Below are positions 45,840-60,200 of a stretch of DNA of 64,000 nt, in pieces. Both the position numbers and the translations under genes were made by a program. This DNA is from Callipepla californica brunnescens (Eukaryota > Chordata > Aves > Galliformes > Odontophoridae): assembly GCA_023055505.1 (NCBI GenBank), contig JALIRH010000002.1, positions 58,427,233 through 58,491,232 of the forward strand, given 5' to 3'. How positions within the stretch are numbered: the stretch's first letter is position 1; each line of letters begins with the position of its first letter. The notes beneath the pieces were generated by a model. It searched no databases and was not told the DNA's origin. It was given only the letters and a program-made list of their open reading frames with translations.

Positions 45840-46720
45840 TTTGACTTACTGTGGCAGTGAGTTCTACAGCTGAACTGTGACTTTTGTAAATGACAATTCT
45901 TCCTGCTACCTGTCGGTTTCATTAAGTACCCCTTGTTCTTCTGCAGTGATAAATAGTGAATGATCATATTTGTTCCCCTTTGCATCCTCTTTATGGTGGT
46001 GTAGACAAAGTTAATTTTTTTTTAAGCTGAAAATTCTGCTGTGATCTTTTCCCATATTGGAATGATATTGCGTCTCTAATCATCTTTGCTATTTTCCAGT
46101 TTTTTTAGTTTGCACTTTTGAACACTACATAACATTTCACATTTTTTAGTATGAGCTTACAAAGTGTCATAGTGGTATTTTCTGTGCTATTTTCAGTTCC
46201 ATTCTCTAGACTACTGATAGTCTCTGAGCACAGTATACATATAAATATGCACAGTGATTTCAGAATTTCTATATCAAGATCTTGATTTTTGATGGCCTTA
46301 GTTATTACTTGAGAACTAATGTAAACTCTCTCCTTGTGTACAGAGACATGTTTTTCTTATGTGCATGCTCATTTTTATTAAGACCAAATTTTACCTGACA
46401 TTTGATCATCTAATTAATATAATGAATTTTCTACTGCAGATTTCACTATCCTGTATTTCTGTCTTCAATGAACTTGATTTTTCCTTCCCTCTTTCATCTA
46501 GGTCATCTCCTCATTCAGGTCACTAGTTCCAAACTCTTTTCATTTCCCCATTCACACTGTTACAGTTTTTTTCCTTCTATTTGTTTTGTTCTAGAAAATC
46601 CTAAACTGATAGTCCTATTTGGGACTTCCTATTAGTTTTACACCAGTTCAAATTCACTGACTTTCAGGGGTTACTCTGTTTTGATGGATTGTCAAGTTTT
46701 ATCATGTGGAAACACTTGAC
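45840..46720 (-). mobile_element. Ancient L3/CR1-like LINE relic
   Basis: Pieces in the order expected of an old CR1/L3-type element in reverse complement: GTGAGTTCTACAGCTGAACT, TAAGCTGAAAATTCTGCTGT, ATCATCTTTGCTATTTTCC, GTCATAGTGGTATTTTCTG and AAATTTTACCTGACATTTGA. Much more diverged than the other CR1 copies here. Recognised from memory of the family, so moderate confidence. Confidence 0.5.
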
Positions 46721-47293
46721 TCTAAACATTCTCTCCATGTTTGCATTATTTACTTGCTCATCTACATTTTATTGTCATTTCAAAAGTGAATTGCTAGCTT
46801 TCTAATAGATAAACGGTTAATCTCAGGTTGGCAGGCATCGAATCTACTCATCTTAGACTCTACAGCACTGAAATAGTTTGTTGCAGACTGGATGGCACTA
46901 TTTATTTGCTGATTGACTTGTAAATAGTTAATTGCTGAATTCACTAACAATTAGCTGTATCAAACAAAAATGTTGAATGCTTTTTAATTTTCATATCAAT
47001 TTAATTTTCAATTTTTCTGCATTCTGCTTCTTAAGAAAAATTAGAAAACCCAAATATATAGAATCCAAGATGATTATTTAATTCTAGGACCTTTAAAAAA
47101 AATCATAAATACACAGTATGCTGATTATTTGAAAATGCTTAAAACCTTTCTGGTTCTTTTCAAGCTTTTGTGGAAAAATATCCCACTCTGAGATGATGTT
47201 ACAGCACACAAATCAAAAGGCACCAGAAATGACGGTGACATTGCCCATCATTTCAGTTGCTTAGACCTTTGCTAAGCTCTAGTATTGAGAAGT

Positions 47294-47430
47294 ATCACAG
47301 AATCACAGAATACTATTGTTTGGAAAGGATATCTTCAAGTCACCTATTCTGATCTCTTGATCAAGCAGGGTCAACTAGAACAGGTTGCTCAGGACTGTGT
47401 CTAGCCAGGTTTTGAACATCTTCATGAGCT
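47294..47430 (-). mobile_element. CR1 3'-end fragment
   Basis: TATCACAGAATCACAGAATA, then TTTGGAAAGGATATCTTCAA and CAGGTTGCTCAGGACTGTGT: the CR1 terminus in reverse complement. Confidence 0.8.
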
Positions 47431-50400
47431 GTTTGGCTGGGCTTGGTTTTGCATTCAGTTCTCCCTCTGCTGACTGCAAGCCAAGATAGAAGAGTGTGCA
47501 TGCAAGGAGCAAGGACTATCTGTAGTACAGGATAGGGGAAGAGGAGAGATAGGAAAGGAGTGAGATCTTTGTATGTATAGAATTGTAGTCTACTGCTGTG
47601 GATGTGGAAGAAGAAAGCAGAAACATAATGCACAGGAAGAGCAGAAGAAACAGGAAAATTATGCTAGAATATTCCCTATCCAGAATTTGTAATGGAAACC
47701 AGAGGTGTTAACCTGTACACTTATTGTGGTCAGCGAACAGGCTTGAAATTTGCTAGTTAAAATGTACATCTAATCAGTTTTGTAATGGCTGAACAAGACA
47801 TATACACTATCTCCAGCACTTTTAATGTTAGCTCAGTTGGAGAGATATGTGCTGTGATACCAGGAGTCCAAATACTTATGTATTAATGCTACAATTAAGT
47901 CCAAAGAACAGAAGTTTAATTTTTACAGTCCTTACAAATCTGTGTGAAGAGTATTGAGATTATTCAGTTAAAAATCCAGTTAAAAATCTGTCTTGATTTG
48001 TGCACTTGTTCCTACTTTTGTCCCTTTTTTTCTAAGTATTTTTGGCAGCCTTTAACGATAATGACAAACACAGTACTGGAAAGAGAGTTCATGTCAACAC
48101 AATGATCAGATGATTCATCCTGTTCCAAGGAGACACTTAGAACAAAACACCCTCTGTAGGTGCTGGATTGATTGATATTGATGACTGAGAGAGCAAAGAT
48201 GGCCAGTGCAGACCAGATATCTAAGTGTAGAAGACTGTGGTGAGAGTGAAGATAAACAATTTCTGTGAACAAATATCCATGCTTCGAGAACTGGTCAAAC
48301 AATTTTCAGCTAAAATCTTTAAGATAATTTATGTTTGATAGAATTATAAGTAATTTAAAGAAAAAGTCTGGTACTGTGTTTGGTAACGTAACTGAAGAGT
48401 AACTGAAGAGTACAGCTAGAGACTACAAGAAAAAAAAATAGAATTTCAATCATTTAGAATTCTAAGGAAGGTCAAAATGTTTCAGCTATTTTTAATTTTT
48501 CTGATGTGGTATGCACCTTAGGCCTACAGCCAACAGACACATTCCTTCATATAATTGTACATTAGAAATGATCAGTTTATGTGTTGATGTTAAAACAAAA
48601 AATCAGGGTATCGACTACTGTGTATAGCACACAAAAAGTCTGTGACAGGCATAGCCTGTGACTAGCAGTGTATATTGCATATAGGCTGAATATCATGTCT
48701 GATGATGGAGAAAGTCTGTTTGTGTCTAATACTGTTCCCTAGAGAAATTGTTCAAGAGCTGTTCATCCTTGTGGAAAGATTACTCTGATATCAGCGAGAC
48801 TTATCTGCTGTGTAAGTGCCAGTTGAGTTGTAAAGCTTCTCTAGGGCATTTTATCAGGTTTTCTTACTCAGCAACAGTAGTGTCTATGAGAAGGGAAAGA
48901 GACAAGAAAAAAGGCTTGGTTCTTCCAATTAAATCCATAAATCTGGTATTTTTATTTATTTATTTTTTAAATATTTTTAGCATGACACTAAGTATAGCCA
49001 ACTGTCCTCTTCATTATCACATAGGTATGGAAACAAATAACGCTTCCATTTTATTTGTTTTGTTTAGTTTGTTCTCTGCATTAATGCTGAATCTTACTTC
49101 AGGAAAAAATAAAAGTGCTAAAGAGGATCTCCACTTAAATAATCGACTTTCTTGTGTTTATGCCAACAGTTTCTTCTTGAAAATTCTTCAAATTCTGTCA
49201 TGAGACAGATTTATATGTGGGCTATTCACATGTGTTTTAGTGAGAGTTTTGCACTTTTATCTTACAAAAGAATTTGACCTCTAGGTTTTATCTCTCTCAG
49301 GAATAGTTTAGGAATATTAACTGTACTATGCCCTGAAAATATTTCATGCCCCTTGCTGCCTGACTGGTAGTAATTCAGAAACCACTTTGTAGGAGACTGA
49401 AAGTAGATTTTGTAATCCTTTTGAAATCTTTCCTTTTTTGATGTCTGTTTGCTAATCAAATTGAAAACAAAATGTAGAGAATGTCAAGGATGTTACAGTA
49501 AAACTTAGGGCTGTTAGCTAGTGGTTGAGAGTGGAAATGGAAATCAAAGGATAAAAGTTATGATCTAGCCAGATTTTGTCTATGGCTTGGCAAGTATCCA
49601 TTAGGATCCAAACTGTTCCTGCTGTTGTAGTTGGAAGGGAGTAATACACTTTTTTTTTTTTTACAGCTGTTTCTTCAACAGCAAAATGAGGTGCTAATTT
49701 TCTCTGTCTACTAGTTTGTGAGGGTTTTCAGATCTCTTTGATTTACTTTAAGAGTAGGTAGATTTCTGTTCCCCTTTTTATTACATTTTATGCATTTTTG
49801 TACTTTTGTTCTATATATGTTTTCTATGTGTAATGGGATTGTTTCTGAGTTGCTGCTTGTAAAAGAAGGAATCATAATCAAGCTTTATGAAGGAGATATT
49901 GCAGTAGACTTTTTTTGTCCATTTTGACTCTTGTATAAGTTCTATGGACAAAGGAAATAATGATGTTTCTCTAATACCTGTGGGAAGAAAGATGTGCTGT
50001 TGGGCTGAAAATAAAGCTGAGGAAAGAAAAAGCAAAGTAAAATAAATTAAAAAAAAAAAAAAGGAAGCTTAAATCACTAAATCACTTGTTTTTTTTCTTT
50101 CCCAGAATTGCACAGCTTCTTTTACAGCTAGCAAAATAAACAATTAAAGACGTTTCTGTTTGATATATTATTCAAGTTAATGAGCAAAAAGAACATTTGT
50201 TACCCTTATAATGGAGCTGGGAAAAGAAAATCTGTTTCAAACTTGTCACTATTTGATGCAAGACTTAGGATTACTATTCTTATTTCAGATCAAGGCTATC
50301 CCATTTCACTATAAATTGCTATTTGGTGAACTTATGTAGAATTCAGAGTGCTCATAAACAAGATTACATAAAAATAATGAAAGGAATGGAAAAAAAGCAA

Positions 50401-51208
50401 TTCAGTCATTTCTTATCGAGATTGTATACTAAGAAAAATCCCACCCCAGATTGTCCTATAAAACTCTGTAACAAGCTTACATGAAAACCTAAGAAAATGT
50501 ACGATAGAATTTACTCTTTTAAATCTCCTACTGTTCCCAAACTGTTCTTATCTGGCTTGAGTATAAAAGTCACCTTCATTATTTTAATCTGCACCAAATT
50601 GGAAAAAGTAATATAAAATGCATTTCTTTTCAGAAAATATGTAGTATGCATCTGCTAATGGTGGAATTCAGTTTTTGAAACTCTACCTTTTTCTGAACTA
50701 TCCTGTTTTCCAATGCTCTTTTTGTCATCTTACTTCTCCTATTGTAACTCTTTCCATATTATGGCAATATTGTCTCTTGGCAACAAGGTTTAGGATTGGT
50801 CAGCAGCACTGTAAAACAAGTAATATTAATAACCTTAATTACCATGCTCGTAGGCTAAATGGAATGGAAATATTACTAATTCTTCTGAATTTATAATAAT
50901 TTATCTGCCAGCTGACCTGAAGTATCTAGCCAGATCACTGTTATAAATGACTGCCTGTTACAAGTGTTTGCTTTGTGTGGGATAGAGATATTATTTATCA
51001 TTAGTGCTTATTGATAATGGTGATTAGGCTGCTACTTCTGTGAAGAAACTTACTGGCAGGAATTTTACAGTAAATGCAACTGTGAGCTCCAGAAGACATG
51101 TAAAAGCACCTGAAATATTCCTGTCCTGTGATGTGGCTTGCCAGAACTACCCTTGTTCCAGCTTTTCTTCAGCTTGGAGAGGCACCCAGTATGGATGGAA
51201 ACTTCTCA
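47431..51208. other. Gene-desert sequence
   Basis: AT-rich; the 151-codon plus-strand frame at 48748-49203 has a hydrophobic stretch but no recognisable homology. Nothing else supported. Confidence 0.5.
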
Positions 51209-51765
51209 GAATCAGAGAATCATAAGGGTTGGAAGAGATTCCTGGAGAACACTGAGTCCAACCACTTGGTAAAGCAGGTTCCCTTCAGCAGGTTACACAG
51301 GAAAGCATGTAGGTGGATTTTGAATATCACATGAGAAGACTCCATGATCTCTCTGGGCAGCCTGTTCCAGTGCTCTGTCACACACAAATAATTTTGTTTT
51401 TCTCATGTTAGTATGGAACTTCATATGTTCCAGTTTGTGCCTGTTGCCCCTTGCTTTGTGGCTGGGTACTGCTGAGGAGAGCCCAGGTCTATCCACTCGT
51501 CTCCCATCCATTAGATACTTATGAGCACTGCTAAGATCCCCCCTCAGACTTACCCAGGCTGAACAAACCCAGGTCTCTGTCTTTCCTTGTACAGGAGATG
51601 CGCCAGGTCCATTACCATCTTTGTGGCCTTCCATTGGACTGTCTTTAGGAGAACCCTGTCTTTGTTGAACTGGGAAGACCAGAGTTGCACACCATACTCC
51701 AGATGTGGCCTCACCACAGCAGAATAGAGGAGGAAAACAGCCTCCCTCAACCTGCTGACCGTACT
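51209..51765 (-). mobile_element. CR1 LINE fragment, about 0.55 kb
   Basis: Reverse-complement CR1: AGAATCAGAGAATCATAAGG and GGGCAGCCTGTTCCAGTGCT, continuing to CCAGATGTGGCCTCACCACA. The minus strand retains a short stretch of ORF2 end (LYSAVVRPHLEYGVQLW) near 51.7 kb. 5'-truncated and broken. Confidence 0.9.
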
Positions 51766-53697
51766 GTTTTTAATGAAGATCAGGAAAACCTGGAGAATTG
51801 TAGGCTGATAAAACTCTAGAAATCATCTACCGTGCCTAACTGTGCATCGTTTCCCCTCTTATTTTCTTAATATGTAGTAAAATACTGTGTAAATAAAATT
51901 TGTATTTCATGTCTTTGCCTGAATGGCTTTTTTTTGGTTGTTGTTGCTTTGTAAGAGGTACCTAAAGTTTAAATATATTTGCACTGTCTGCAGCCCCCTA
52001 ACTTTTATGCAAGTGTAACAACATAATGTTGGTCTCATTGACCTCTTAATTAAGTGTAACTGTTAAATGTTACTGAGAGTGGGGAACTATCAAGCAAAAT
52101 GCTCCTTGTTATAATCCCACAAATGCATACTTGTGAGCAAGGTAAAAGGATATAAACCAAAAGGTGTAACAGTATTTCAGCATAAGAAGCCCAGGGAAAG
52201 TAATCACTGTCATGTAAAAGCAGAGCTGGGCATAATCTACAGTATTAATACTTTTTATATGTAGGTTACTGTATGTGAAATGCTACAGTAATTGCCTCCT
52301 TAAAGTATTATCTTGATTTTTCATGTAAAAACCAAGCTGTACACAGTAGAATGAATAGACTCAAATGGTATTTTTTTCTTTCTTTTTTTTTTTTCCCCTG
52401 CATGTCTGTAGAAATCATGCCAATTATCTTTTGCTCTTAAGCTGAATTTAGTTGTTATTCAGCATGTTTCTATACCATGCCTGGTAGTGTCACAGAGGAT
52501 TTCCATCCAGAGACAGTCTACTTCTTTTTCTAGGGCTTATGTCAAAACTTAAGTTATTGAGAGAGAATCCTTCCACTGCATGGTGCTAGAGAATTCCTAC
52601 TCTATTTGATTAACAGACAGGTTAGCTTCTGAGGATTTACTGAGGAATTGCAATGTTCTGCTTGCTTTGGAGTGCTGCATCCCTTGCATCTTATGTTGCC
52701 TGCAGATGGACAACCCTGGAGTTCAGGTTGGAGGGACAACTCTCACATGCAAGAAAGAGACTGGTAATCAGCAGTGTAAATGAGAATTAAGAAAACACCT
52801 CTCAAGGGAGCTTACTTATTTCTATTGAGCAATACAGATTACATTTAGAGAAGACAATATCAATCCCACAGTAGGGATTTCCCTCTCTTGAGGGTTAATA
52901 TCCCACTGCAAATATCCAGGCCTGTGAGAGTACTTGTGTTCATAAACCTGAGTAGGATTCCAGGCATTCAGATTGTGAGGTCCTTACACTTGCTTGTGTA
53001 GATGAAACTAACTGGTGACAGATAGTAAGAACTAAGGGCTACCAAAATTTGTTTCACCTGATATTTTTCTCAAATTAAAGGTATGTGTTCTGGATGGGAC
53101 TTAGGGTTTGAAAAAGGAAAGGTGACCTGGCAGTCATTTCCTTCTTCCTTCAGGTAGTTTTAGTTATCATACTGACAAGAAGCACTGTTAGGGTTAAAAT
53201 TAGAAAGACTGCTTTTTAAAATGATTCTATCATCTCATTTTATTATTGAACTTAGTGTCTACCTTCTATTCATTCTCAAAGTTCAAATGGTGCAGCCAAA
53301 TGATAATTCAGCAGACTTCGTAAGGCTTTTCATCCTGTGTCTGAGACCAAGCATGGGAAAGTCTGGTTGGGCATGCATTCCAGCAGCCCATGTTTGTGTG
53401 AACACAGCGCAGCTGGAATGATGAGGCCTCTGCAGCAAATGTCTCACATCCAGCTGCCCAAGGGCAGGCAGAGATCATCTTCACAGCCTCTCCACAGCTG
53501 CCATGATTTCAGCCACTGTATCTGTGTCATCCTGTGTCTAATTATTGCACCAGAGGGCTGCAACATTCCCTATGCCAGGAATCTTTGAGTCCTAACCCTG
53601 CAACTCAGGAGGGAATTGCTTCCCACAGCTTGTCTCTGCCTCAGAGGCTTGGTGCACTCTGAAGAGATCATTCTAGTTTTTCAAACATTCGAAAAAC
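51766..53697. other. Gene-desert sequence
   Basis: No gene. 53.33-53.65 kb is less AT-rich than its surroundings but is unassigned. Confidence 0.5.
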
Positions 53698-53778
53698 TTT
53701 ATTTTTTATTTTATTTTTTATTTTTATTTTTATTTTCTATTTATTTTTTATTTATTATTTATTTCTTTTTTAATTTTT
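53698..53778. repeat. (TTTTA)n low-complexity array
   Basis: About 80 bp of variable TTTTA units, similar in type to the one at 41.4 kb. Confidence 0.9.
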
Positions 53779-53849
53779 GGAAATGCAATAACATTTCAGA
53801 ATTTAAATAAGGATACTATTAACAGAATAGAAATATATTTTCACTTCCA

Positions 53850-54330
53850 GCCACGCTGTTTAGTTGGGAAAGAAAAGTATTCATCTTGCTCTGCTAATTG
53901 CTCTGCAGGGGCAAATAATTTATATATGAAGGATTGTTTAAAATATTAGGGGCATTTTGCATCTTACTGTTTCCTATCTAGGCACTAAATCACAGTTGTG
54001 ATTGCTTTCCCTAGGGAAGCACTACGCATGCCTTTAAAATGTAATGAATTTTAATTAAAATAGCTAAATATGTACAACTTCAAGCATTATTGTTTCTAAA
54101 TGGGCAAACATAATTATTCTTCTCTCTGCTGCCTCTTGATGAGCTATATGGTTGCGAGTTTGATGTAATAGTTGTCTGCTGGCAGGTGACAACTTGGAAG
54201 ATAGCCTGTGATACTCCATCAGTGTGTACTGAATGCATCCAGGCAGGATCCTGGCCCACATTTTTCTGAAGTCAGTTGGAAAGTCTGCTGTTGACTGCAA
54301 AGTCACAAAACTTCTCCCCACAGAAAAAAC
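53850..54330. promoter_or_regulatory. Candidate conserved non-coding element in the desert
   Basis: Repeat-free block following a TTTTA-rich microsatellite, with several TAATT/ATTA cores and CTTTGATGT-like words. It stands out from the surrounding low-complexity AT-rich sequence. No open frame of note; no alignment available. Confidence 0.25.
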
Positions 54331-55552
54331 CAACCAAACAAAACAAAACCCACAACAAACCTCCTACTCTTCTAGTCAGCATGATAGTTTCAGAATAGAT
54401 AATATTATGGACAAACTGAAAAATTGAATGAATAATTTTTATCCCATACACAGTAAACTATTTTCTGTGAGTTTTTCCCTACTAATGCAATATGCATTTT
54501 AAAGACCCATAAATACACATATTCAGCCTCTTCTAAATTTTATAGCATCTTACTGCTCAAGGTGGCACAAAGCTCCCACTCAAGACTCTCCAGGAGACAG
54601 AGAAGTTCAGGGAATGTAGAATTATATATTCTTATCGCTTCACCTGAGGTCATATCTGTTAGTGGTAAAGGTTGTTAGGCCATTATCAGCCACTGATTCT
54701 TCTCCAGCTGTGAGAATAATTTGGATTCAGGGAGGAAACATAAAATGATCTCCTTTCACTCATACACCAAGTTTAATAGGATTTGTCTTCTCTTTTCTGT
54801 GGGCTGGTCCACTGATACACCAGTGTTACTGTAACAAGTGTATTACTTTTAAATTTCCTTTCCTGTTAACTTATCAACCCTGTTGTGACTTATGGTTGTT
54901 ATTTTAAGCTGTTTTAAGACAGCTAGGAAAACCACATTGACTTCTTTGGCTTTCCATTAGTCTTTTAGGCACAGACTCACATCATTTAAAGGCTGACTTT
55001 GGAGCAGATTCCAAAAAGGGTTTATTTACATAGGCAAGATGCTTCCTAAGCTTTCAGAATAAAAAGCTGTTATCAGTTGCACTTAAAAACACATATCATA
55101 AACATTTATTTCTAAACAGTTATCTTCCGTTGACTGTGAGCATATGCCCTATTACTTCTCTTTCCCTCTCAATACATATGCGTGTGTGTGTACACTTATG
55201 AGCCTGGTAGACAACTCTGCAACATATCTCATGTTTTATTTATACTTGGTTAACCTCACATAGAAGAGAGTGAACAGCATTATCAATGCGTAAAATCTCA
55301 TTGTGATCTGCAGGCTTTTAACTCTGTTATTTTACCAACACATAGTAATTATTATAATAACTGCACCAATTATTGACAATAAAAGGATATAAGGAACAGA
55401 TAAGTATATATAGCAACCATCACAAGTTGCTTAGATAATTTTAGCTAGGGTTATGCTACCTTGAAGTTGGATGATTATGAGATCCTGTGTATGAAGGGGA
55501 GTTGAGATATCAAAGAATGTTGTGCTTTCTGCAAGACTGTTGCCAGGCAGTA

Positions 55553-55605
55553 TTTTTAACCTTATTTAACCTTTTAAAATCTTATTTAACCTTATTTAAT
55601 TATGA
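55553..55605. repeat. Short imperfect tandem repeat of CTTATTTAAC
   Basis: Four imperfect copies of a roughly 10-bp unit. Confidence 0.6.
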
Positions 55606-56989
55606 AATGTTGCAATCATATTCCATTGCCTAACAAACAAAAACATCAAAAGAAGCATTTTCTTCTTTTTTCTTCTTGTTTTTCTTCAGTAAAAATGCTT
55701 CTCAGAAGTGTTTTTTTTTTCAGATCATGAACCTGAATTCAATCAGTTGTTATTACAAGGTGAACAAAATTCCACTTAAAACAGTTTCTGTTTTCACAGT
55801 TCTCTCATTTCCCCAAAGCATTTTTTAAACACCCCTTTAGTTCTGATTTTGGGTATTAGTTCTTTTCTCTAGCATTTTTTAAATGTATTATTCAATTACT
55901 CGCTAACCAACACTCTTTGTCTCACTGTGTAACTTGTGTTCTCCACATCTTTTCTGCACTGCATTGCTCTTTATTTACACAATGAATGCTTAACTTTTTC
56001 ATTCCTAAGGAATTCTGTAATTTAAAAAAAACTTATATTGAGAACCTATGCATTTCTACCACAAAATAAGTGCATAGAAGTAATTAAAGAACAAAACTCC
56101 ATTATTCTTTTGATTTTATAAGTTATTTTAACATAGGTATCAAAATTAAGATAAATTGAATTAACTTTAGCTATGTTTTGCAGATGCTTCCATTTTTTGA
56201 TCCCCATGTGAACAAATGAATGTACTACAAACTGAAAACAGCTCTTAACAATGGTTAGCAGCAACATTTCTGAGAACTTTGCCCTGTGAAATTTTACTAA
56301 GCCATAGAAAAGATTTCTATGAGAATCAAGAATATCATTAGATATTTTTTCATAGAGTAAACCACATACCTTAATCATAAAGCATCCTTTGTATGAAGAT
56401 AATCAGCGTACAGTGTTTTTGAATAATCTCCTTGTAAAACTGGACAAACAGTAGAATGAAGTCTGTCATCTGAAACACTTTATCTTGTATATGGAAAGCT
56501 CTTAGTTCAAAAAATATGTATATTTTTACAGATTATTATTATTTGGATTATGACATATTAATGCAAAATATGTATATAACCAATGAAATTACATGTCACT
56601 TCTGTAAACTCATGAGAATAACACTGCTGACCCTGAGGTCCCTGTTCATAGACTGTATGGCATTTGTGGAGGGTGTATTATATGTGGTCACAGAATTAAA
56701 ATCTTTCCCGATCATATTCAGTGAGCCAAGTGAGATGAAGTTGCCTTTACATTTAAGTGCGTGACTTTGTAAAACAAAAACATTTAATATATTTTTTGCA
56801 CATAATACATTTGGTTCACGGTATACTGTAGTTAATGTGTTGTGCACATTGTTATTAGAGCTGTTGCCTGTATACTAAAAGATAGAAATGAGACAAGTAC
56901 AAAAAATCTTGAGAAACACCCTGAGAGAAATACATATGAACAATCAAGCAGGACAAAAAGAGGTGCTTCTCTGTAACATCTCCGAAAAG

Positions 56990-57260
56990 TTTGCATAAAA
57001 TTCCACTTTGCTCATGTTGCAATCTTTACACACTGCCATTTAATGAAAATTCATGCAAGTTAAGTTTTGTTATTTCTAGTGTTCATGGAAAATGAACTCC
57101 AGGCACACAGCCAAGATACATTTAATCATGAAACAAAATTAGTTTAATCTTGGAAATAAATTTGTTTGGGGAAGAATTAAAATTATGCAACTTAATGTAA
57201 TCAGGGAGCAAAAAAAATTGTGCACTAGGTGGCCTCAGATAATGGCCTATCATATGAGTG
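56990..57260. promoter_or_regulatory. Candidate conserved non-coding element in the desert
   Basis: AT-rich, complex sequence with repeated TTTAATC/ATTAAAATTA words and an ATGAAAATTCATGCAAG segment. Texture-based call only. Confidence 0.2.
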
Positions 57261-60200
57261 GCTATAGGCACAGTAGACAATTTGTGAAAACGAACAAGCA
57301 GATTTCGTAGATGTACAGTTTCAAATATTTTGGAACTTCTGCAGATACTTCGTCTTTTTCTTTCTATAAACTTGGGTGCAAGAGATACTGTACTGGGGAG
57401 CTTGTATATTTTTTTTTCTAATAATCTTTGATCTCATCACAATTCTGGATAAGGTTTTTCAAAACTTTATTTGTTGGTTGGCTCAAAATTATGTGACATT
57501 TCAGGTAAATTTTTGAGGGTTTGTTCTTTACAAGAGCATACAACATAGTATTCACACTCTGTTGGAGATGTGTATGTCTGACTGCATTTTCAAACTCAGG
57601 ACAAGTCAAATTGAGTAAGCCTTCCTAGAAACATGTTCTATGTGAATGCTTAGTTCATTTGAAATCCAGAACTGTTTTACTCCTACGTCATAAGGGCTCT
57701 TATTACTATTTTTCAGTTTTTTAGCCTCATTAGCAAGGGTTAATAATTCCATATTGAAAATCAGAAATGCTAAGGTGAGGAAATATGTAAGAGCTAAATT
57801 TTTGCAATATAATTAAATATATTTATTATTAAAGCCCTTTCTGAATGTAGGTATCAGTGACAAGAAAAATACAACTTCTGTTTTGTGACAGATCTAATAA
57901 AAATGGTGAAAAGTTTTTACAATAGGAACAAAATATTTCTTAACACTTCTGATACTGTTTATTTTTAATTGAACCTTTTCAAAAAATCATTATTATATAG
58001 AGACCAAACATTGCAAATTCTAATCCTTAAAATGAGAAACAAACCAAAACAAAATCAACATAGAAATAAGTAGATGGAAATATAAAGTAAGGGTATAAAA
58101 TGAAAAATTTTACTGTTCTAATCAGTCAAGATACAAACAATATCCATCCTTGCAACAGCAAAGTTGAAATATCACACAAATGGCCATGATGAGCCAAGAT
58201 TGGCAGGCATCAATTCTTCTAACTGGAGCTGGAAGCTGGATGAATAGTGGCAAAAATGAAGGACTTTGTAGAGGTGAGAATGCATGGAAGGTTCATGTTT
58301 ATCAGATTTATTAGACTTCAGGACTACAAAGTTAGATTTAAAACTATTAGAAGAGGATAGGGAAATAATTAAAAAACGTCTGCCTCCTACTTTCTATCTA
58401 AGCTAGAAGGTTATGCAGGAGAAAACCTTAACGTGATGAAAGAAGTGACTGACTGGTCTGTGCAGGCTTCAGTTTCTATCAGAGTAAAATCAAAAGCCAA
58501 CTTTATAAATTGAAAAAATAGGGAGGGTAGAACTAATTTTGGCAAACTTTAAACTCATGTGAGGCTTTATATGTTAATTAGGTGAAGAAGAATCTGAGGA
58601 AGAACTAAAGAGTTGACATTTATGTAGTTAAAGAACAAAAATTTTGAATAGCAGCATACTGAATATTTTAGAGTTGGAGAACGTTTGCTGTCATTAGTAT
58701 CAGAAAGGAGAGGACTGAAAAAGACAAGATGTGAAATGGTGAAAGATTTCCTTGTGAACAGTAGGATAAAGATCAACAGTTTAAAGCTGTGCAGGAGGTA
58801 GAATTTGGATCCAGTTTGAATATGCTGCTGAAAAGGAAACATTGAATAAAAAGTGATTCCCAAGGTAATGACTTGTCTGACCTTGGGCAATGAACCAATT
58901 CTTTGTGTTGGAGAGGATATTCAGACAAAGAAGAAGAAAAAAGATAAAAAAATAACAAAACAGCAAGGAGAGGAAATAAATAGTAAGCATTTAGGGGGAA
59001 GACAATCAAGTAAATCAAGAAAAGTGATGGTGGTATACAACACAAATTGACCAATGTTGGTACAATGAGTTGTGACTAGCATGGAGAACAGCAGATGGGA
59101 AACTTTCTTTGTAGACAGTCCCTGGATGGAGTGAAGAGTTCTAAGTTATATTTCTGAATTGCTTCCCTTCTCCTCTTCCCTAACCTTCTTAGAGCACACA
59201 TACAGGACAAACAGGAAAGTCTGTCAGCCTAATGAGAGATTTTTAGCCATTGTAATGCTTTAGCTGCAGCGTTTTGAGCAAACTGATGGCTGATTTTTGG
59301 TGGGATGGCACAAGATTTCTTTGTGGAGGTCAAGAAGCTAAAATTTTGACAGGAATGGTGATGAAATAATTTAGCGCCTCAGCTGTGTGGGTGCAGATGG
59401 TCATCCACATGGGGGATATTTTTCCAGCAGGTTATTGAGTCAGTGAAGCTGGCTGCCTGCAGTTTGGCAGTTGTCCATTAATATGTAAAACAAAATTTTG
59501 GACTGTGCAAAATTGGGTGTTGAAGTCCATCTTATGTTTTGCCAGGTTTGCTTCAGTACCTTGTGGTCTTGGATGATAGAAGGATTAAGAAAAGGAATTC
59601 TACTGTTGGCACAATAGTTGATAATCTATTGGCAACTACATTTTTTGGGGAGACTTCATTGTTCCCACTTAGATGGGATGGAATTTTTATTGTTTATTTC
59701 TATGGAAAGCATTAAAATGAACTGTGAACAACTTGCATAGTTACTCCTACTATATATTTTTTTTTGCTAGTAGGCCTCATGTAGAAATCTGTGGAACTGC
59801 AGATAATTCTATTTCTGTTCCTGAGCTGCGGTTTTTCACAATGTGCTCATGTTTAAAAAAATGTAATAGCACAAAAGACTTACCACTTCTGATAGATTCA
59901 GTTCAGTCAGATTCTAGTGCTAACATATCAGGGAAGCAGTAAGAAGTGTTATCCAAGAAATAGGACAGAAAGTAGTTGAGGTAAGAAAGAAGAGTTTAGT
60001 GGTTCAACAGAGAAATGAATTTGCCTACATAATGGGGGGTTTGGATCAGGCTAAATCATATCCAGTTAGAGTCATGCTGACTTAAAAACAATTCTGTGAG
60101 GAAGAAAGCCTCCTTAGTGATTGCTTTTATCTAGGTGATCATGTAACCCAAGCTGCTACCATACAGGAGTTCACATAATACAGAATTAATGTGAAGGATA

